NCBI GenBank assembly: GCA_017939755.1
Contig: JAGBAJ010000011.1
Location: forward strand, 1-37,674
From: Clostridia bacterium
Lineage (GTDB): Bacteria; Bacillota; Clostridia; TANB77; CAG-508
Length of the DNA: 37,674 nucleotides
Direction of reading: 5' to 3'
Part shown: positions 16,023-23,941 of the stretch, one piece after another
Position numbering within the stretch: position 1 is the first letter of the stretch
Layout: the number at the start of each line of letters is the position of its first letter
Notes under the pieces: generated by a model
Told to the model about the DNA's origin: nothing
The model's database searches: none
Seen by the model: the letters and a program-made list of their open reading frames with translations, nothing else
Translations under genes and position numbers: made by a program

Positions 16023-16964
16023 TTAAGGTTTTAAAATAAATAAACTGCCATATTTACAATTAACTTCAAAAGTCTTATTTGTTGGCGTCCACAAAGAATA
16101 ATACTTACACATTTTATTATATGGAGCGACTGCGTTGGAATTATTGCAGCAAAAATTGCACCAATAACATAATGGACTAGGAGTAGGTTTATAGTCTTCT
16201 TTTTCTATACTTTCTAGTATCGACGACATTTTCTTTTCGCCTCTAGCAATAAACCCCTTAGTTCCCCCTTCTTGCTTCTCTCCAATTAAAGGTAAGTCGT
16301 ATATAAAACTTTCTGGAGTTTGTCCATATTTATTCATTATCGCCATAGCATATACAACAAATTGCAACGGAGTAGTTAATTCTTTTTCATTAAATTTTGC
16401 ATCCTTAGTTTTATAATCTATTACTCTAAGTGCCCCTGTAACTTTATGTTTATCTATTCTATCTATAAAGCCTTTAAAAGTCACTCCGTTAAACTTAAAC
16501 TCAAAAGGGTCTTCAACTTTATATGGCTCCCAATCAGAATTTTTAAACTCATTTTCTAAATCGTGGATACGCTCTTTAAATTCATCAATCTTTTGTTTCA
16601 TACTTTTTGAGCTTTTTGTATTGGTCGAAAACCACTCTTCAAAAAACTCTCTTTTGAGAATATTAACGCCTTTTATTCCGCTGTCTTTCTTTTCGCTAAA
16701 CATATCTAATGACACGTCTGTAACGCCTGCATTATCAATAAAATCTAATATTTTATCATAATCAATTTTTTTATTATTGATAATTGATAAGCAAATATAT
16801 TCATTAACTTTATGTAATAAAGTACCCACGTGAATAGCCAAAGAATTAGCGCTTACAAAATTACCATCAACATAACTTAATTTATATGCGTATGGACAAC
16901 TTAAATATTTTTCCAATCTACTATAAGAAAAATTCCCAAGTAAATTAAATGTTTTTGTCTCCAC
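16023..16964 (-). CDS. RecB/Cas4-like PD-(D/E)XK nuclease
   Basis: A 313-residue protein with a GTG start at 16964, inside the end of the primase gene. SYSRLEKYLSCPYAYKLSY is the N-terminal RecB-family signature (SxSRLxxxxxCPxxxxL). GFIDRIDK and LRVIDYKTK supply the catalytic D...DYKT motif. The C-terminal CYWCNFCC...KMC provides cysteines that, with the N-terminal CPY cysteine, could hold the 4Fe-4S cluster found in Cas4/AddB-type nucleases. The likely role is 5' end resection for phage recombination with the Sak4-like ATPase and ssDNA-binding protein encoded upstream. It is the last gene of the replication operon before the terminator at 15991-16015. Confidence 0.8.
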   Translation of the reverse strand: METKTFNLLGNFSYSRLEKYLSCPYAYKLSYVDGNFVSANSLAIHVGTLLHKVNEYICLSIINNKKIDYDKILDFIDNAGVTDVSLDMFSEKKDSGIKGVNILKREFFEEWFSTNTKSSKSMKQKIDEFKERIHDLENEFKNSDWEPYKVEDPFEFKFNGVTFKGFIDRIDKHKVTGALRVIDYKTKDAKFNEKELTTPLQFVVYAMAIMNKYGQTPESFIYDLPLIGEKQEGGTKGFIARGEKKMSSILESIEKEDYKPTPSPLCYWCNFCCNNSNAVAPYNKMCKYYSLWTPTNKTFEVNCKYGSLFILKP

Positions 16965-18045
16965 TATCCATTTTTCCTTTTATCATTTTTTTCATTTTCA
17001 TTAGTAGGCTAAATACTTTATGGCCGTGATCGATAGGTGCATTTTTATATTCTATTAAATTATTATCATCCCATAGGTAGTATACCGCCATTGAAGCAGG
17101 AAATTTCAAGCCTAATTTAACCAATTTACTACGATATTCTTTAGCCTCTTTTGAGGAGTTGTCAGTAAACATCTTATCAAAAGCAATGATTACTTCTTCT
17201 ACCCCCATTTCTTCTAATAGCTGTATTTGGCAAGCGGAAATACTAGAACCACAAACAGCCAAAGAGATATTTTCTCCATTAGACCAATCTTCGTATTTCA
17301 TAACCGATTTTTCGCCTTCAAATAAAACTACTTTTTTTGTTTCTTTTATCTTATCACAATTAAAATTGATACCATACAAATTACCGCCCAAAGAATGAGC
17401 TAAATACTCCGTTCCGCATTTGACTGGCATATACTTATTGCCAGATAGTACCTCGCAAGGATTTAAAGCTCTACCCCTTATGCCAATTAAATTATTATTT
17501 TTATCCCAATGAGGAATTATGATTTTCATATTTGCATAATCAACTTTGATATTAAATTTTTGTAAAGCCTTAATAGAAATGCCCTCTTTATGCCAAATAT
17601 ATGGAACCTTATCATCATATAATTTTAAATAATGTGTTGAGATAGGACTATTTTTTTCACTGCAATCAACATCAGCAACCTTTTTATCATAATCTTCCCA
17701 ATGTAAATTATTTTCTTCTTGATCTATAAAATCAAACCCTCTTCTACCAGGGTATTTTCCTGTAATCTGGCGAATAAATTCTCCAGCCTTTGGCAAGGTA
17801 CACCCCGTGGCTCTTTGTACCAACTCTAAAACATCAAAAGAAGCCGAACACTCAGTATAGCAATGAAACAGTTGTGTTGATGTGTAATAATATAATTTAT
17901 AACTGCCTTCACCAGGCCTATTATGACAAACTGTTTGGAATTGCAATACTCCATTTTTATTATCAATTGGAGCGCCGCTACCCAAACCAGTACATACTAT
18001 TTTCACTATATCTCTTGTCGTTAATTCTTCTTTTATCGTTTTCAT
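16945..18045 (-). CDS. DnaG-like primase (zinc finger plus Toprim)
   Basis: A 366-residue protein. Cys40-His41 and Cys62/Cys66 form a CHC2-type zinc site (TVCHNRPG...FHCYTEC), followed by SFDVLELVQ as in DnaG. VVLFEGEKSV is the first Toprim motif with the catalytic Glu, and VIIAFDKM is the second acidic motif; the canonical DxD is reduced here to a single Asp. It would make RNA primers for the replication fork together with the DnaB-like helicase encoded 12 bases upstream. At 366 residues it is shorter than host DnaG and lacks the long C-terminal helicase-binding domain. It overlaps the nuclease gene by 20 bases. Confidence 0.85.
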   Translation of the reverse strand: MKTIKEELTTRDIVKIVCTGLGSGAPIDNKNGVLQFQTVCHNRPGEGSYKLYYYTSTQLFHCYTECSASFDVLELVQRATGCTLPKAGEFIRQITGKYPGRRGFDFIDQEENNLHWEDYDKKVADVDCSEKNSPISTHYLKLYDDKVPYIWHKEGISIKALQKFNIKVDYANMKIIIPHWDKNNNLIGIRGRALNPCEVLSGNKYMPVKCGTEYLAHSLGGNLYGINFNCDKIKETKKVVLFEGEKSVMKYEDWSNGENISLAVCGSSISACQIQLLEEMGVEEVIIAFDKMFTDNSSKEAKEYRSKLVKLGLKFPASMAVYYLWDDNNLIEYKNAPIDHGHKVFSLLMKMKKMIKGKMDSGDKNI

Positions 18046-18056
18046 ATTTTATCTTC

Positions 18057-19559
18057 CTATTGTATAATGGTATCATCTATTGGTATTAATTTGTTTGTTT
18101 TATCAGTCGCAAAGCAATCATACATTCTACAAGTACCGTAATCAAAATATACAAATATTTTTGTATTTTTAGGAAATCTTCCAATACGAGTTTTATAGAT
18201 ATGTAAAACAAGATTTGGAGTATATTCATATTTTTCTTTAATACCCTCAATAATTGCTTCTTCTTGTTTATTTGGCGGTAGTAATATAGCACCAATATCG
18301 CCCTTATCTGCGATAGATTTCGCCCCTCTAATTAAATTTTGGTTAGGAGTTTCTTTTGTTTCCCAATCAGAACTAACTTGGGTACTTGTATGTATATGAA
18401 TAGAGTATTCGTTTGCCATAATTTTTAATCTTTCTGTAAACATTAATAATATCGAATCTTCTCTCATATCTCTCATTCCCATTTTACTAGAAATTTCCGT
18501 AGAAGATTTCATATTAATATGTATATAATCAAAAAATAAGGCTTGAATGTCATATTGTTGTTTATATGTTTTTATTTCTTCTTCTATATCTGCTATATTG
18601 AAACTACTCATATATTCAAAATATAGCGGGCTGTTCTCTAATACTTTTATAGCCTCTTCTATAATAGGCAACTCTTCACAAGAGTAAGAACCATCTAAAA
18701 TGGTATTTTCATTAATACCAGAAATATAAGCCAATATCATAGTTTGTAACTCTTCTACTTCCATTTCAGTAGAAATATATAAAGTTGGCTGAGGATGCTC
18801 GTTAATTTCCCATTGACCTGTAACAGTATTATAAGTTTTTAACGCCGCTAATCTACCAGCATCCCCCATTGCAATACGAGATTTACCACCCCCTTGAGTT
18901 GCCGAATAGATATATAGTTTTCCCAATCTTCTACCCCTAAAAGCAGTGTTTAATTTTAAACTACTTAAAGGCATTCCCAACTCTGGAGAAGCTTTAAATT
19001 TTTCAACCAACTGTCGAACACCCTCGCCAGCCTGTATACTAACTCTTTCTTTGTTGCTAATAAAACTTCTACGAGCTACTAGTAACATTTTATCATAATA
19101 AGCAATAATTTCTTCAACTGTGGCATTTTCAAATCTTTCCACAATTTTACGGCTTTTAGAAATATCAATTTCTTCTGGACTAAAAAAGTTAGATACATCA
19201 AAACCCTGCATAATCAATTGATTAATTAGAGTAATTTTTTTAAGAGTTCGATAATAATAAAGAAAATTTGTAGGCTCTGCACTTTCTTTACTTTTTTCTA
19301 TTACCCCCGTTCCCTGATTGACAGTATAATACTCATACTGTTCTTTATAAGGTCTTAAAAAATCTTCAACATCATTACTAGTAATCTTTGCTACACCATT
19401 ATTAATTAAATGTACAATACAGCCAAAAATTATCTTATGTAATCTACTGGTAAAATCTTCTACCGACAATTTAATTTCTGACCCTAATAAATTAGAAGGT
19501 TTTAACAATAAAGCACCCAACACTTTTTGTTCTATATCTTCTCTAATCATTAAATTCAT
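18057..19559 (-). CDS. DnaB-like replicative helicase
   Basis: A 500-residue protein. The N-terminal 120 residues resemble the DnaB N-domain (REDIEQKVLGALLLKPSNL). The RecA-like core has ATQGGGKSRIA as Walker A and ALFFDYIHIN as Walker B, with STQVSSDWE and RGAKSIADKGDI as the later motifs usual for DnaB (Q..RG.K.IADK). It unwinds DNA at the fork and works with the primase encoded just downstream. About 80 residues (around 120-200) between the N-domain and the ATPase are unusual. It overlaps nothing but follows the zinc-finger gene by three bases. Confidence 0.88.
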   Translation of the reverse strand: MNLMIREDIEQKVLGALLLKPSNLLGSEIKLSVEDFTSRLHKIIFGCIVHLINNGVAKITSNDVEDFLRPYKEQYEYYTVNQGTGVIEKSKESAEPTNFLYYYRTLKKITLINQLIMQGFDVSNFFSPEEIDISKSRKIVERFENATVEEIIAYYDKMLLVARRSFISNKERVSIQAGEGVRQLVEKFKASPELGMPLSSLKLNTAFRGRRLGKLYIYSATQGGGKSRIAMGDAGRLAALKTYNTVTGQWEINEHPQPTLYISTEMEVEELQTMILAYISGINENTILDGSYSCEELPIIEEAIKVLENSPLYFEYMSSFNIADIEEEIKTYKQQYDIQALFFDYIHINMKSSTEISSKMGMRDMREDSILLMFTERLKIMANEYSIHIHTSTQVSSDWETKETPNQNLIRGAKSIADKGDIGAILLPPNKQEEAIIEGIKEKYEYTPNLVLHIYKTRIGRFPKNTKIFVYFDYGTCRMYDCFATDKTNKLIPIDDTIIQ

Positions 19560-19562
19560 AGT

Positions 19563-20042
19563 TTATAAGTCCTCTATGTTTATATTTATTTTTTTCTTCT
19601 CTGGAATCCTAATATTATATATATTAGTTTTAGTTTTTATATCTACATTTTGATTGTAGGCATTAACCTTATCTAATTCTTTAAAATATGAAGCAGCCTC
19701 ATCATAAGCATATTCTATAATACCAATAGCCGATGGAGAATTAAATGGCACATCATTGTTCATTATATTATAAAAATAATATAAAGTCCCCTGCATCCCA
19801 CTATATGTACGGCCCAATTTCCTTTGTTTTTCCATGAAACCAAACCAACTAGCAGGAATTTTATCTAACCTAAAAAGTTGTAACATATATTTTATTAACT
19901 CTTCTTTTTCTTTTTCTTCAGTAGTTTTATTTTCTTTAGTTTTGAAGAAACAGGTGTTACAAATTTTCTTCCCATTTTTAATTACATAGTCGTTATGCCC
20001 TTCTAAATGTTTTTTACATATATTGCAATAACCGTATTCCAT
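19563..20042 (-). CDS. Zinc-finger protein, possible helicase accessory
   Basis: A 159-residue protein. YCNICKKHLEGHND...KICNTCFF gives a C..C / H / C..C LIM-like zinc finger in the first 35 residues. The middle (KLGRTYSGMQGTLYYFYNIM) is a conserved-looking helical segment, and the C-terminus is Lys/Asn-rich (KKKININIEDL). It lies three bases upstream of the helicase gene, a place where helicase loaders are often found, but the sequence shows no AAA+ motifs. A loader or accessory role is inference from position. A terminator lies between it and the gene upstream. Confidence 0.7.
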   Translation of the reverse strand: MEYGYCNICKKHLEGHNDYVIKNGKKICNTCFFKTKENKTTEEKEKEELIKYMLQLFRLDKIPASWFGFMEKQRKLGRTYSGMQGTLYYFYNIMNNDVPFNSPSAIGIIEYAYDEAASYFKELDKVNAYNQNVDIKTKTNIYNIRIPEKKKININIEDL

Positions 20043-20060
20043 TATCTTCCTTTATAAAAT

Positions 20061-20092
20061 AAAGAGTAGCCCACAAAATAGAGCTACTCTTT
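20061..20092 (-). terminator. Rho-independent terminator, possibly leaky
   Basis: AAAGAGTAGC (20061-20070) pairs with GCTACTCTTT (20083-20092) around a 12-nt loop. Read leftward it is followed by TTTATTTT. It ends the Sak4-like gene (stop at 20100). No clear -35/-10 pair lies between it and the gene starting at 20042, so that gene may depend on readthrough. Confidence 0.75.
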
Positions 20093-20099
20093 TTATTTT

Positions 20100-21098
20100 C
20101 TATTTTGCCTTTTTTACAACTTTTTTAACTTTAGCCAAAATAGTTTCTAACAAATCTCTTTGCTTTTCAGTACAATCTGCAACTTTAAACTCTGTATATT
20201 CGGCGCCAAGTAAAGATGAAAGAATATCTTGGTATTCTACTAAATTAGGATCTGAAGCCGCCATTTTTTCTACCAATGTGCGAATTTCTGTTTTAATATC
20301 TTCAAGAGGAACTACTACTTTTTCTTTTGCCATTGCACTATCTTTATAATCAATAGCCTCAATGCCACTTGTTTTTTCTTCTTTCTCAATAGCTTCTTTA
20401 ACAGCAATGTCTAATTTTTCATAACTCCAATCTTCAATAATAGGGGTTAAAAATTTAAATCTACTGCCTGCAACATAGCTTGGAGACTCTTCTATATATA
20501 AATTGGCAGGTTTACCATCTTCAATAACACGAGCGTAACCAATAATATCTGCTATATCACAAATTGGTTCCCATGCTCTTTTGTCTCCACGTGGCACAAT
20601 TTTGATATAGGCACTCTTGCCTTCTCCATACTCTTTTTCAGTATCGTGTCCAATGAAAATAACGGTGAAACCACAATTAGTCAATTTGGTAATTAATTTA
20701 CTCATCAAATTGCCATATTCTTTCCATAAGCCATATCCTCTATTGCCATCGCCAATACTTCTAACATTATACATATTACATAAATAAGTATCGGCATATT
20801 CACAAAATTTATCAATACCGTCAATGATAATAGTACGATATAAATCTTGCTTAATAATTTCATCTTTATTTTCTACTAACTGGTCTACCAAGGCATCAAT
20901 ATCTAACCATTTCTCAATAGGGAAATATTTAATACCCCCTATTGCATTTAGGCCTCTTTCACAAGCAAGAACAAGAGGTTTTGGCGCTTTGGTAGCATTA
21001 GTAGTTTTACCTGTTCTATTGCCACCATAAATAAACACTACTTTACCAGATAACCCTTTTGTAACCTCGCTTTCTAACGGTTTCATAATATTAATCAT
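20100..21098 (-). CDS. Sak4-like RecA-fold ATPase
   Basis: A 332-residue protein. GGNRTGKTT (25-33) is Walker A, TIIIDGIDKF is Walker B, and VIFIGHD is the following strand. This is the layout of the phage AAA_24/Sak4 family, which promotes single-strand annealing with a phage SSB. The core ends near residue 225. A helical extension of about 100 residues follows (EDIKTEIRTLVEKMAASDPN, ending in KVKKVVKKAK) and could bind partners or DNA. The OB-fold-type SSB is encoded 19 bases upstream, and the Cas4-like nuclease downstream completes a recombination set. The AGAGGT site supports the ATG at 21098. Confidence 0.82.
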   Translation of the reverse strand: MINIMKPLESEVTKGLSGKVVFIYGGNRTGKTTNATKAPKPLVLACERGLNAIGGIKYFPIEKWLDIDALVDQLVENKDEIIKQDLYRTIIIDGIDKFCEYADTYLCNMYNVRSIGDGNRGYGLWKEYGNLMSKLITKLTNCGFTVIFIGHDTEKEYGEGKSAYIKIVPRGDKRAWEPICDIADIIGYARVIEDGKPANLYIEESPSYVAGSRFKFLTPIIEDWSYEKLDIAVKEAIEKEEKTSGIEAIDYKDSAMAKEKVVVPLEDIKTEIRTLVEKMAASDPNLVEYQDILSSLLGAEYTEFKVADCTEKQRDLLETILAKVKKVVKKAK

Positions 21099-21117
21099 AT
21101 TTATTTACCTCTTACTT

Positions 21118-22092
21118 TTAACCAAAATTAAAAGTTCCTTTTCTTGGAGTTGCTGGAATACTACTCATTGTGCTAGCAGTATTTTCTTTTTTATCTTTAT
21201 TAGCATTATATTCTTCTTTTTGTTGTTGTAGTTTTTCCATTTTAGCCGCTCTTGCTTCTTCAATATCTTCTTTATTATAAGATTTTTCATTTTGAGAACT
21301 ATAAGCAACCGAACCGCCATATAATACTAATTCATTTTTAAATTTTACAGATACAGATTTTTCTGGAGCCGCACCAAAGGCCATTTGAGTTGGTGGGGTT
21401 TCGTCTTCAATTTCAGTAATTTGAACATCAAACTCTCCATAAATCTCTACCGTTTTACCTACATCATAAGCATTAAATACTGCCTCTTTATATTCTGCAG
21501 GAACAATTGCTTCAAAAGATGATACATCTCCACCATATAAAGGAAGAGTTCCTGAAAGAATACCTCTACCAGTATTTTCTTCTTTATCATTTTTTTCTGC
21601 TTTTAATGCATTTATGTAAATTTCACATTTAAATTTTAAGCCAGGTTCAAACTTATCACCTTTAGCATCTCCCATAAATGAAACACGAATATCATTAGAA
21701 GTTCTAATTATATCATTTTCATCTAGTCTTTCCCAAGGAGATAAAGTACCTTTAACATAAACCTTTCTAGACATTGCTAGTGCTTTGTCTTTAGATATTT
21801 CTTCTTCGGCTCCTCTCTTTAAAATGTTTTGCATACTATCTGCATTTTCACCAGCATTGATTAATTCATCAAAATATGGATAAGTTTTTGATTCTTTTCC
21901 ATCTGCTGTTTTTTTAGGGCAATAAACTTTTAATTTGTAACTTTTTTGTACATCTGTGGCAATAGTAATTTCACCCTTAATTACTACATTACCATTTTCG
22001 GTATTTACATACTTTAAATCAAAGTCTTTTAAATACCCGCTACCACTAACCTCATTATTGGCTTGGCGCAATTTTCTTTCGTTAACTGACAT
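21118..22092 (-). CDS. Phage ssDNA-binding protein (OB-fold type)
   Basis: A 324-residue protein. The first 230 residues alternate beta strands in an OB-like manner (GNVVIKGEITIA, RKVYVKGTL, KTVEIYGEFDVQI). Residues 265-300 form a charged helix, and the end is a linker rich in Ser, Thr and Pro finishing in GTFNFG, with a terminal aromatic tip as in SSB tails, though not acidic. A direct family match is not certain. The assignment rests on the fold pattern and on the position next to the Sak4-like ATPase, as is common in phages. It has its own promoter (22147-22175) and a 5' leader hairpin (22119-22140). An AAGGAG site precedes the ATG. Confidence 0.65.
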   Translation of the reverse strand: MSVNERKLRQANNEVSGSGYLKDFDLKYVNTENGNVVIKGEITIATDVQKSYKLKVYCPKKTADGKESKTYPYFDELINAGENADSMQNILKRGAEEEISKDKALAMSRKVYVKGTLSPWERLDENDIIRTSNDIRVSFMGDAKGDKFEPGLKFKCEIYINALKAEKNDKEENTGRGILSGTLPLYGGDVSSFEAIVPAEYKEAVFNAYDVGKTVEIYGEFDVQITEIEDETPPTQMAFGAAPEKSVSVKFKNELVLYGGSVAYSSQNEKSYNKEDIEEARAAKMEKLQQQKEEYNANKDKKENTASTMSSIPATPRKGTFNFG

Positions 22093-22118
22093 CGTTTTCT
22101 CCTTCTTTTTTTTATTTT

Positions 22119-22140
22119 CGTATTCTTGTCGTTGAATACG
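22119..22140 (-). promoter_or_regulatory. Leader inverted repeat upstream of SSB-like gene
   Basis: CGTATTC (22119-22125) and GAATACG (22134-22140) form a perfect 7-bp inverted repeat with an 8-nt loop between the -10 box and the start at 22092. It lies about 7-28 bases downstream of the -10 and could be an operator or an RNA hairpin. There is no T-run, so it is not a terminator. Confidence 0.4.
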
Positions 22141-22146
22141 CTATCA

Positions 22147-22175
22147 ATTTAGCATATTCTATTGGGGTTTGTCAA
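22147..22175 (-). promoter_or_regulatory. Sigma-A promoter, leftward
   Basis: Read leftward: TTGACA (22175-22170), an 18-base spacer and TAAATT (22152-22147). It follows the integrase stop (22204) and an AT-rich stretch and is the only visible promoter for the SSB-like/Sak4-like pair. Confidence 0.6.
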
Positions 22176-22203
22176 ATTTATTTGCCAATTTTTAAAAAAT
22201 TTT

Positions 22204-23115
22204 TTATTTTTTTCTTAAAATATCAACTCCAAAGTTAAAATTAATCCTATTAACACCCTCTCTCTTTTGTTCGTCCGATATACCAACATAAATTTCGGTA
22301 GTCTTAATATCCGAGTGTCCTAATATTTCTTTAAGCTCAAATAGATTTCCGCCCTGTCTAATGTAATTATAAGCAAACGTCTTACGCAATACGTGTGGCC
22401 TTTCGCTTTCTCTACCAATAACCTTTAATGCTTTTTTTATCATATATTGATAAGCATCCTTTGCTATCATATCACCATTTCTAGATATAAACACATAAGG
22501 ACTCTCTGTACCATATTTTTGATTTCTTACGGCTATATATTCATTTAATATTTGTTGAGCAAATTCAGAAAGTGGTACCACCCTTTCTTTACTGCCTTTT
22601 CCCATAAACTCTAACGAGTTGTTTTTTATATTACTAAATTTTAAAGTTAATAATTCTTCTCGTCTCAGACCTGTAGAAATAATTAAAATTAATATTGCTC
22701 TATTTCTTAATGTAAAGTATTCATCAGAGTAAGTTACCTCGCTTATCATTTTAGTGTATTCCTCTTCAGTAAGATAATGAACTTTAACTCTTTTAGGTAC
22801 TTTAATTTTTATAATTTGTTTAAAATTAAAAGGTCTGTGTTCTAATATATCAACATTAACCAGCCAATTTAAAAAACTCTTAACATTGATTACTTTTTGA
22901 TTAATTGTATTTGCTCCTTGCCCTTTGTTTTTTAAAAACAATTGATAAGCATTAATTATTTGCGCCGTTAATTCTTCTACTTCTATATCACCATAATTGT
23001 CTAAAATAAACCCTTTAAATTCAGCGTATCTAGTCTTATAACTTGTTTCTGTATTTTTTACGCCAGAAAGTTGAAATTGCGCCAAATATTCTTCTATTGC
23101 TAAACTAATCTTCAT
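22204..23115 (-). CDS. int: Tyrosine recombinase / integrase
   Basis: A 303-residue tyrosine recombinase. The N-terminal SAM-like DNA-binding domain (1-110) precedes the catalytic domain. Active-site residues are visible: Arg151 (TGLRREEL), Lys176 (GKGSKERV), His241 and Arg244 (HVLRKT), His267 (LGHSDI) and nucleophile Tyr276 (EIYV). Its length and sequence style resemble XerC/D- or phage-type simple recombinases, without the arm-binding domain of lambda Int. It would integrate the phage, resolve multimers or invert a segment. Its ATG overlaps the sigma-like gene by 11 bases, so the two are co-translated. No excisionase is recognised nearby. Confidence 0.9.
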   Translation of the reverse strand: MKISLAIEEYLAQFQLSGVKNTETSYKTRYAEFKGFILDNYGDIEVEELTAQIINAYQLFLKNKGQGANTINQKVINVKSFLNWLVNVDILEHRPFNFKQIIKIKVPKRVKVHYLTEEEYTKMISEVTYSDEYFTLRNRAILILIISTGLRREELLTLKFSNIKNNSLEFMGKGSKERVVPLSEFAQQILNEYIAVRNQKYGTESPYVFISRNGDMIAKDAYQYMIKKALKVIGRESERPHVLRKTFAYNYIRQGGNLFELKEILGHSDIKTTEIYVGISDEQKREGVNRINFNFGVDILRKK

Positions 23116-23638
23116 ATTCGTTCTTTACTCTCTCTTTTATCTCTTTTATGTTTTTATATACTCTATTCTTAGCAGTACTTGGCGCTATACCCTTTATTTT
23201 GGCTATTTCTTGAAAGGTTTTACCCTCTAAATAATGTAATCTACTTTCTTCATTTAAAAGCGGCTCTATAAAGTTAAGTGCCATTTCATCAGTTTTATGA
23301 TTTTCATACATTTCATTACTTTCTACAATTAAATCAAATTCTTGTGGAGTTTCGTATAAGCCTTCTAGGCTAATATAGTTAATTTTTTTATCCCTATTTT
23401 TTTTATTTAATAACTTCCATTGTAATGTATTAAACAAAAATGTCGATAATGCGCCTTTTTCAGGTTGCCAATAATCAATAACTTCATATGCCATTACCAA
23501 GCATTCTGATATAAATGATTCAAAATTTTCAAAATCATAAATATAGCGACTTTTATTACTGTGACAAAATTTATATACAATATCTATATTTGTATTTAAT
23601 ATCTCTTTTTTTTCATTTATCGTTAGTTCTTTTTTCAT
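23105..23638 (-). CDS. Sigma-70-family factor
   Basis: A 177-residue protein. Residues of about 35-82 (FENFESFISECLVMAYEVID, PEKGALSTFLFNTLQ) match sigma region 2, which binds the -10 box and core polymerase. Residues of about 137-168 (TFQEIAKIKGIAPSTAKNRV) are the region 4 helix-turn-helix that reads the -35 box. No regions 1 or 3 are visible, as in compact phage or ECF-like sigmas. It likely redirects host RNA polymerase to a phage promoter class. Two tandem host-type promoters lie upstream (23781-23868) with a leader of about 140 bases. It overlaps the integrase gene downstream. Confidence 0.8.
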   Translation of the reverse strand: MKKELTINEKKEILNTNIDIVYKFCHSNKSRYIYDFENFESFISECLVMAYEVIDYWQPEKGALSTFLFNTLQWKLLNKKNRDKKINYISLEGLYETPQEFDLIVESNEMYENHKTDEMALNFIEPLLNEESRLHYLEGKTFQEIAKIKGIAPSTAKNRVYKNIKEIKERVKNEYED

Positions 23639-23727
23639 TTTCCCCTCTTTATATAATGATTATTATATTCTATATATTATATACTTTAAAGTATTATACT
23701 TATAATTATATAATACAATATATATTC

Positions 23728-23764
23728 AATTGAGAATTATCCTTAAACAGTCTAATTCTCAATT
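23728..23764. repeat. Perfect 12-bp inverted repeat with 13-nt spacer
   Basis: AATTGAGAATTA (23728-23739) and TAATTCTCAATT (23753-23764) are exact reverse complements. The repeat lies in the leader of the sigma-int transcript. It could be a hairpin in the mRNA, an operator, or arms bound by the nearby tyrosine recombinase, although core sites of that family normally have 6-8 bp spacers. Confidence 0.7.
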
Positions 23765-23780
23765 CCCGCCCACCACCCTA

Positions 23781-23816
23781 ATTATAATTATTAAATTTGG
23801 TTTTGTCAACCAAATT
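23781..23816 (-). promoter_or_regulatory. Consensus sigma-A promoter with hairpin at -35
   Basis: Read leftward: TTGACA (23809-23804), 17 bases, TATAAT (23786-23781), a perfect consensus match. The -35 sits inside an inverted repeat, AATTTGGTT (23794-23802) with AACCAAATT (23808-23816). The tract between the -10 and about 20 bases downstream is G-rich. It drives the sigma-int pair. Confidence 0.8.
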
Positions 23817-23839
23817 CATAATCATGTTTTCACATTATT

Positions 23840-23868
23840 ATTATACTATATTTAAGTATTTTGGTCAA
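23840..23868 (-). promoter_or_regulatory. Second, upstream leftward sigma-A promoter
   Basis: Read leftward: TTGACC (23868-23863), 17 bases, TATAAT (23845-23840). It is 59 bases upstream of the other leftward promoter, so its transcript includes the hairpin of the latter. Tandem strong promoters suggest early, high-level expression of the sigma factor. Confidence 0.7.
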
Positions 23869-23891
23869 ATTCAATTATCACCTAATTTTAC

Positions 23892-23920
23892 TTGACAAAG
23901 TATGAATAGATGTGTTATTT
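23892..23920 (+). promoter_or_regulatory. Rightward sigma-A promoter
   Basis: TTGACA at 23892-23897, a 17-base spacer and TTATTT at 23915-23920, 22 bases before the ATG at 23942, with an AAGGAG site between. It drives the RNA repair gene. Its -35 lies 24 bases from the -35 of the upstream leftward promoter, so the two could compete for polymerase. Confidence 0.7.
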
Positions 23921-23941
23921 TAATATAAAAAGGAGAAACAA

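Larger units (their letters stand above)
23639..23941. other. Divergent control region, very AT-rich
   Basis: No gene in about 300 bases between the leftward sigma-int pair and the rightward RNA repair gene. It holds a nearly pure A/T stretch (23650-23727) with the palindrome ATACTTTAAAGTAT (23681-23694), an inverted repeat with 12-bp arms (23728-23764), a G-rich tract on the minus strand (23765-23778), two leftward promoters and one rightward promoter. These are ingredients of a regulatory switch, a replication origin or an attachment site; the sequence alone does not decide which. Confidence 0.6.

Noticed and set aside
23728..23764. A firm call of an attachment site (attP)
   Set aside because: The 13-nt spacer is longer than the 6-8 bp usual for tyrosine recombinase core sites, and no duplicate or host sequence is available in the window.
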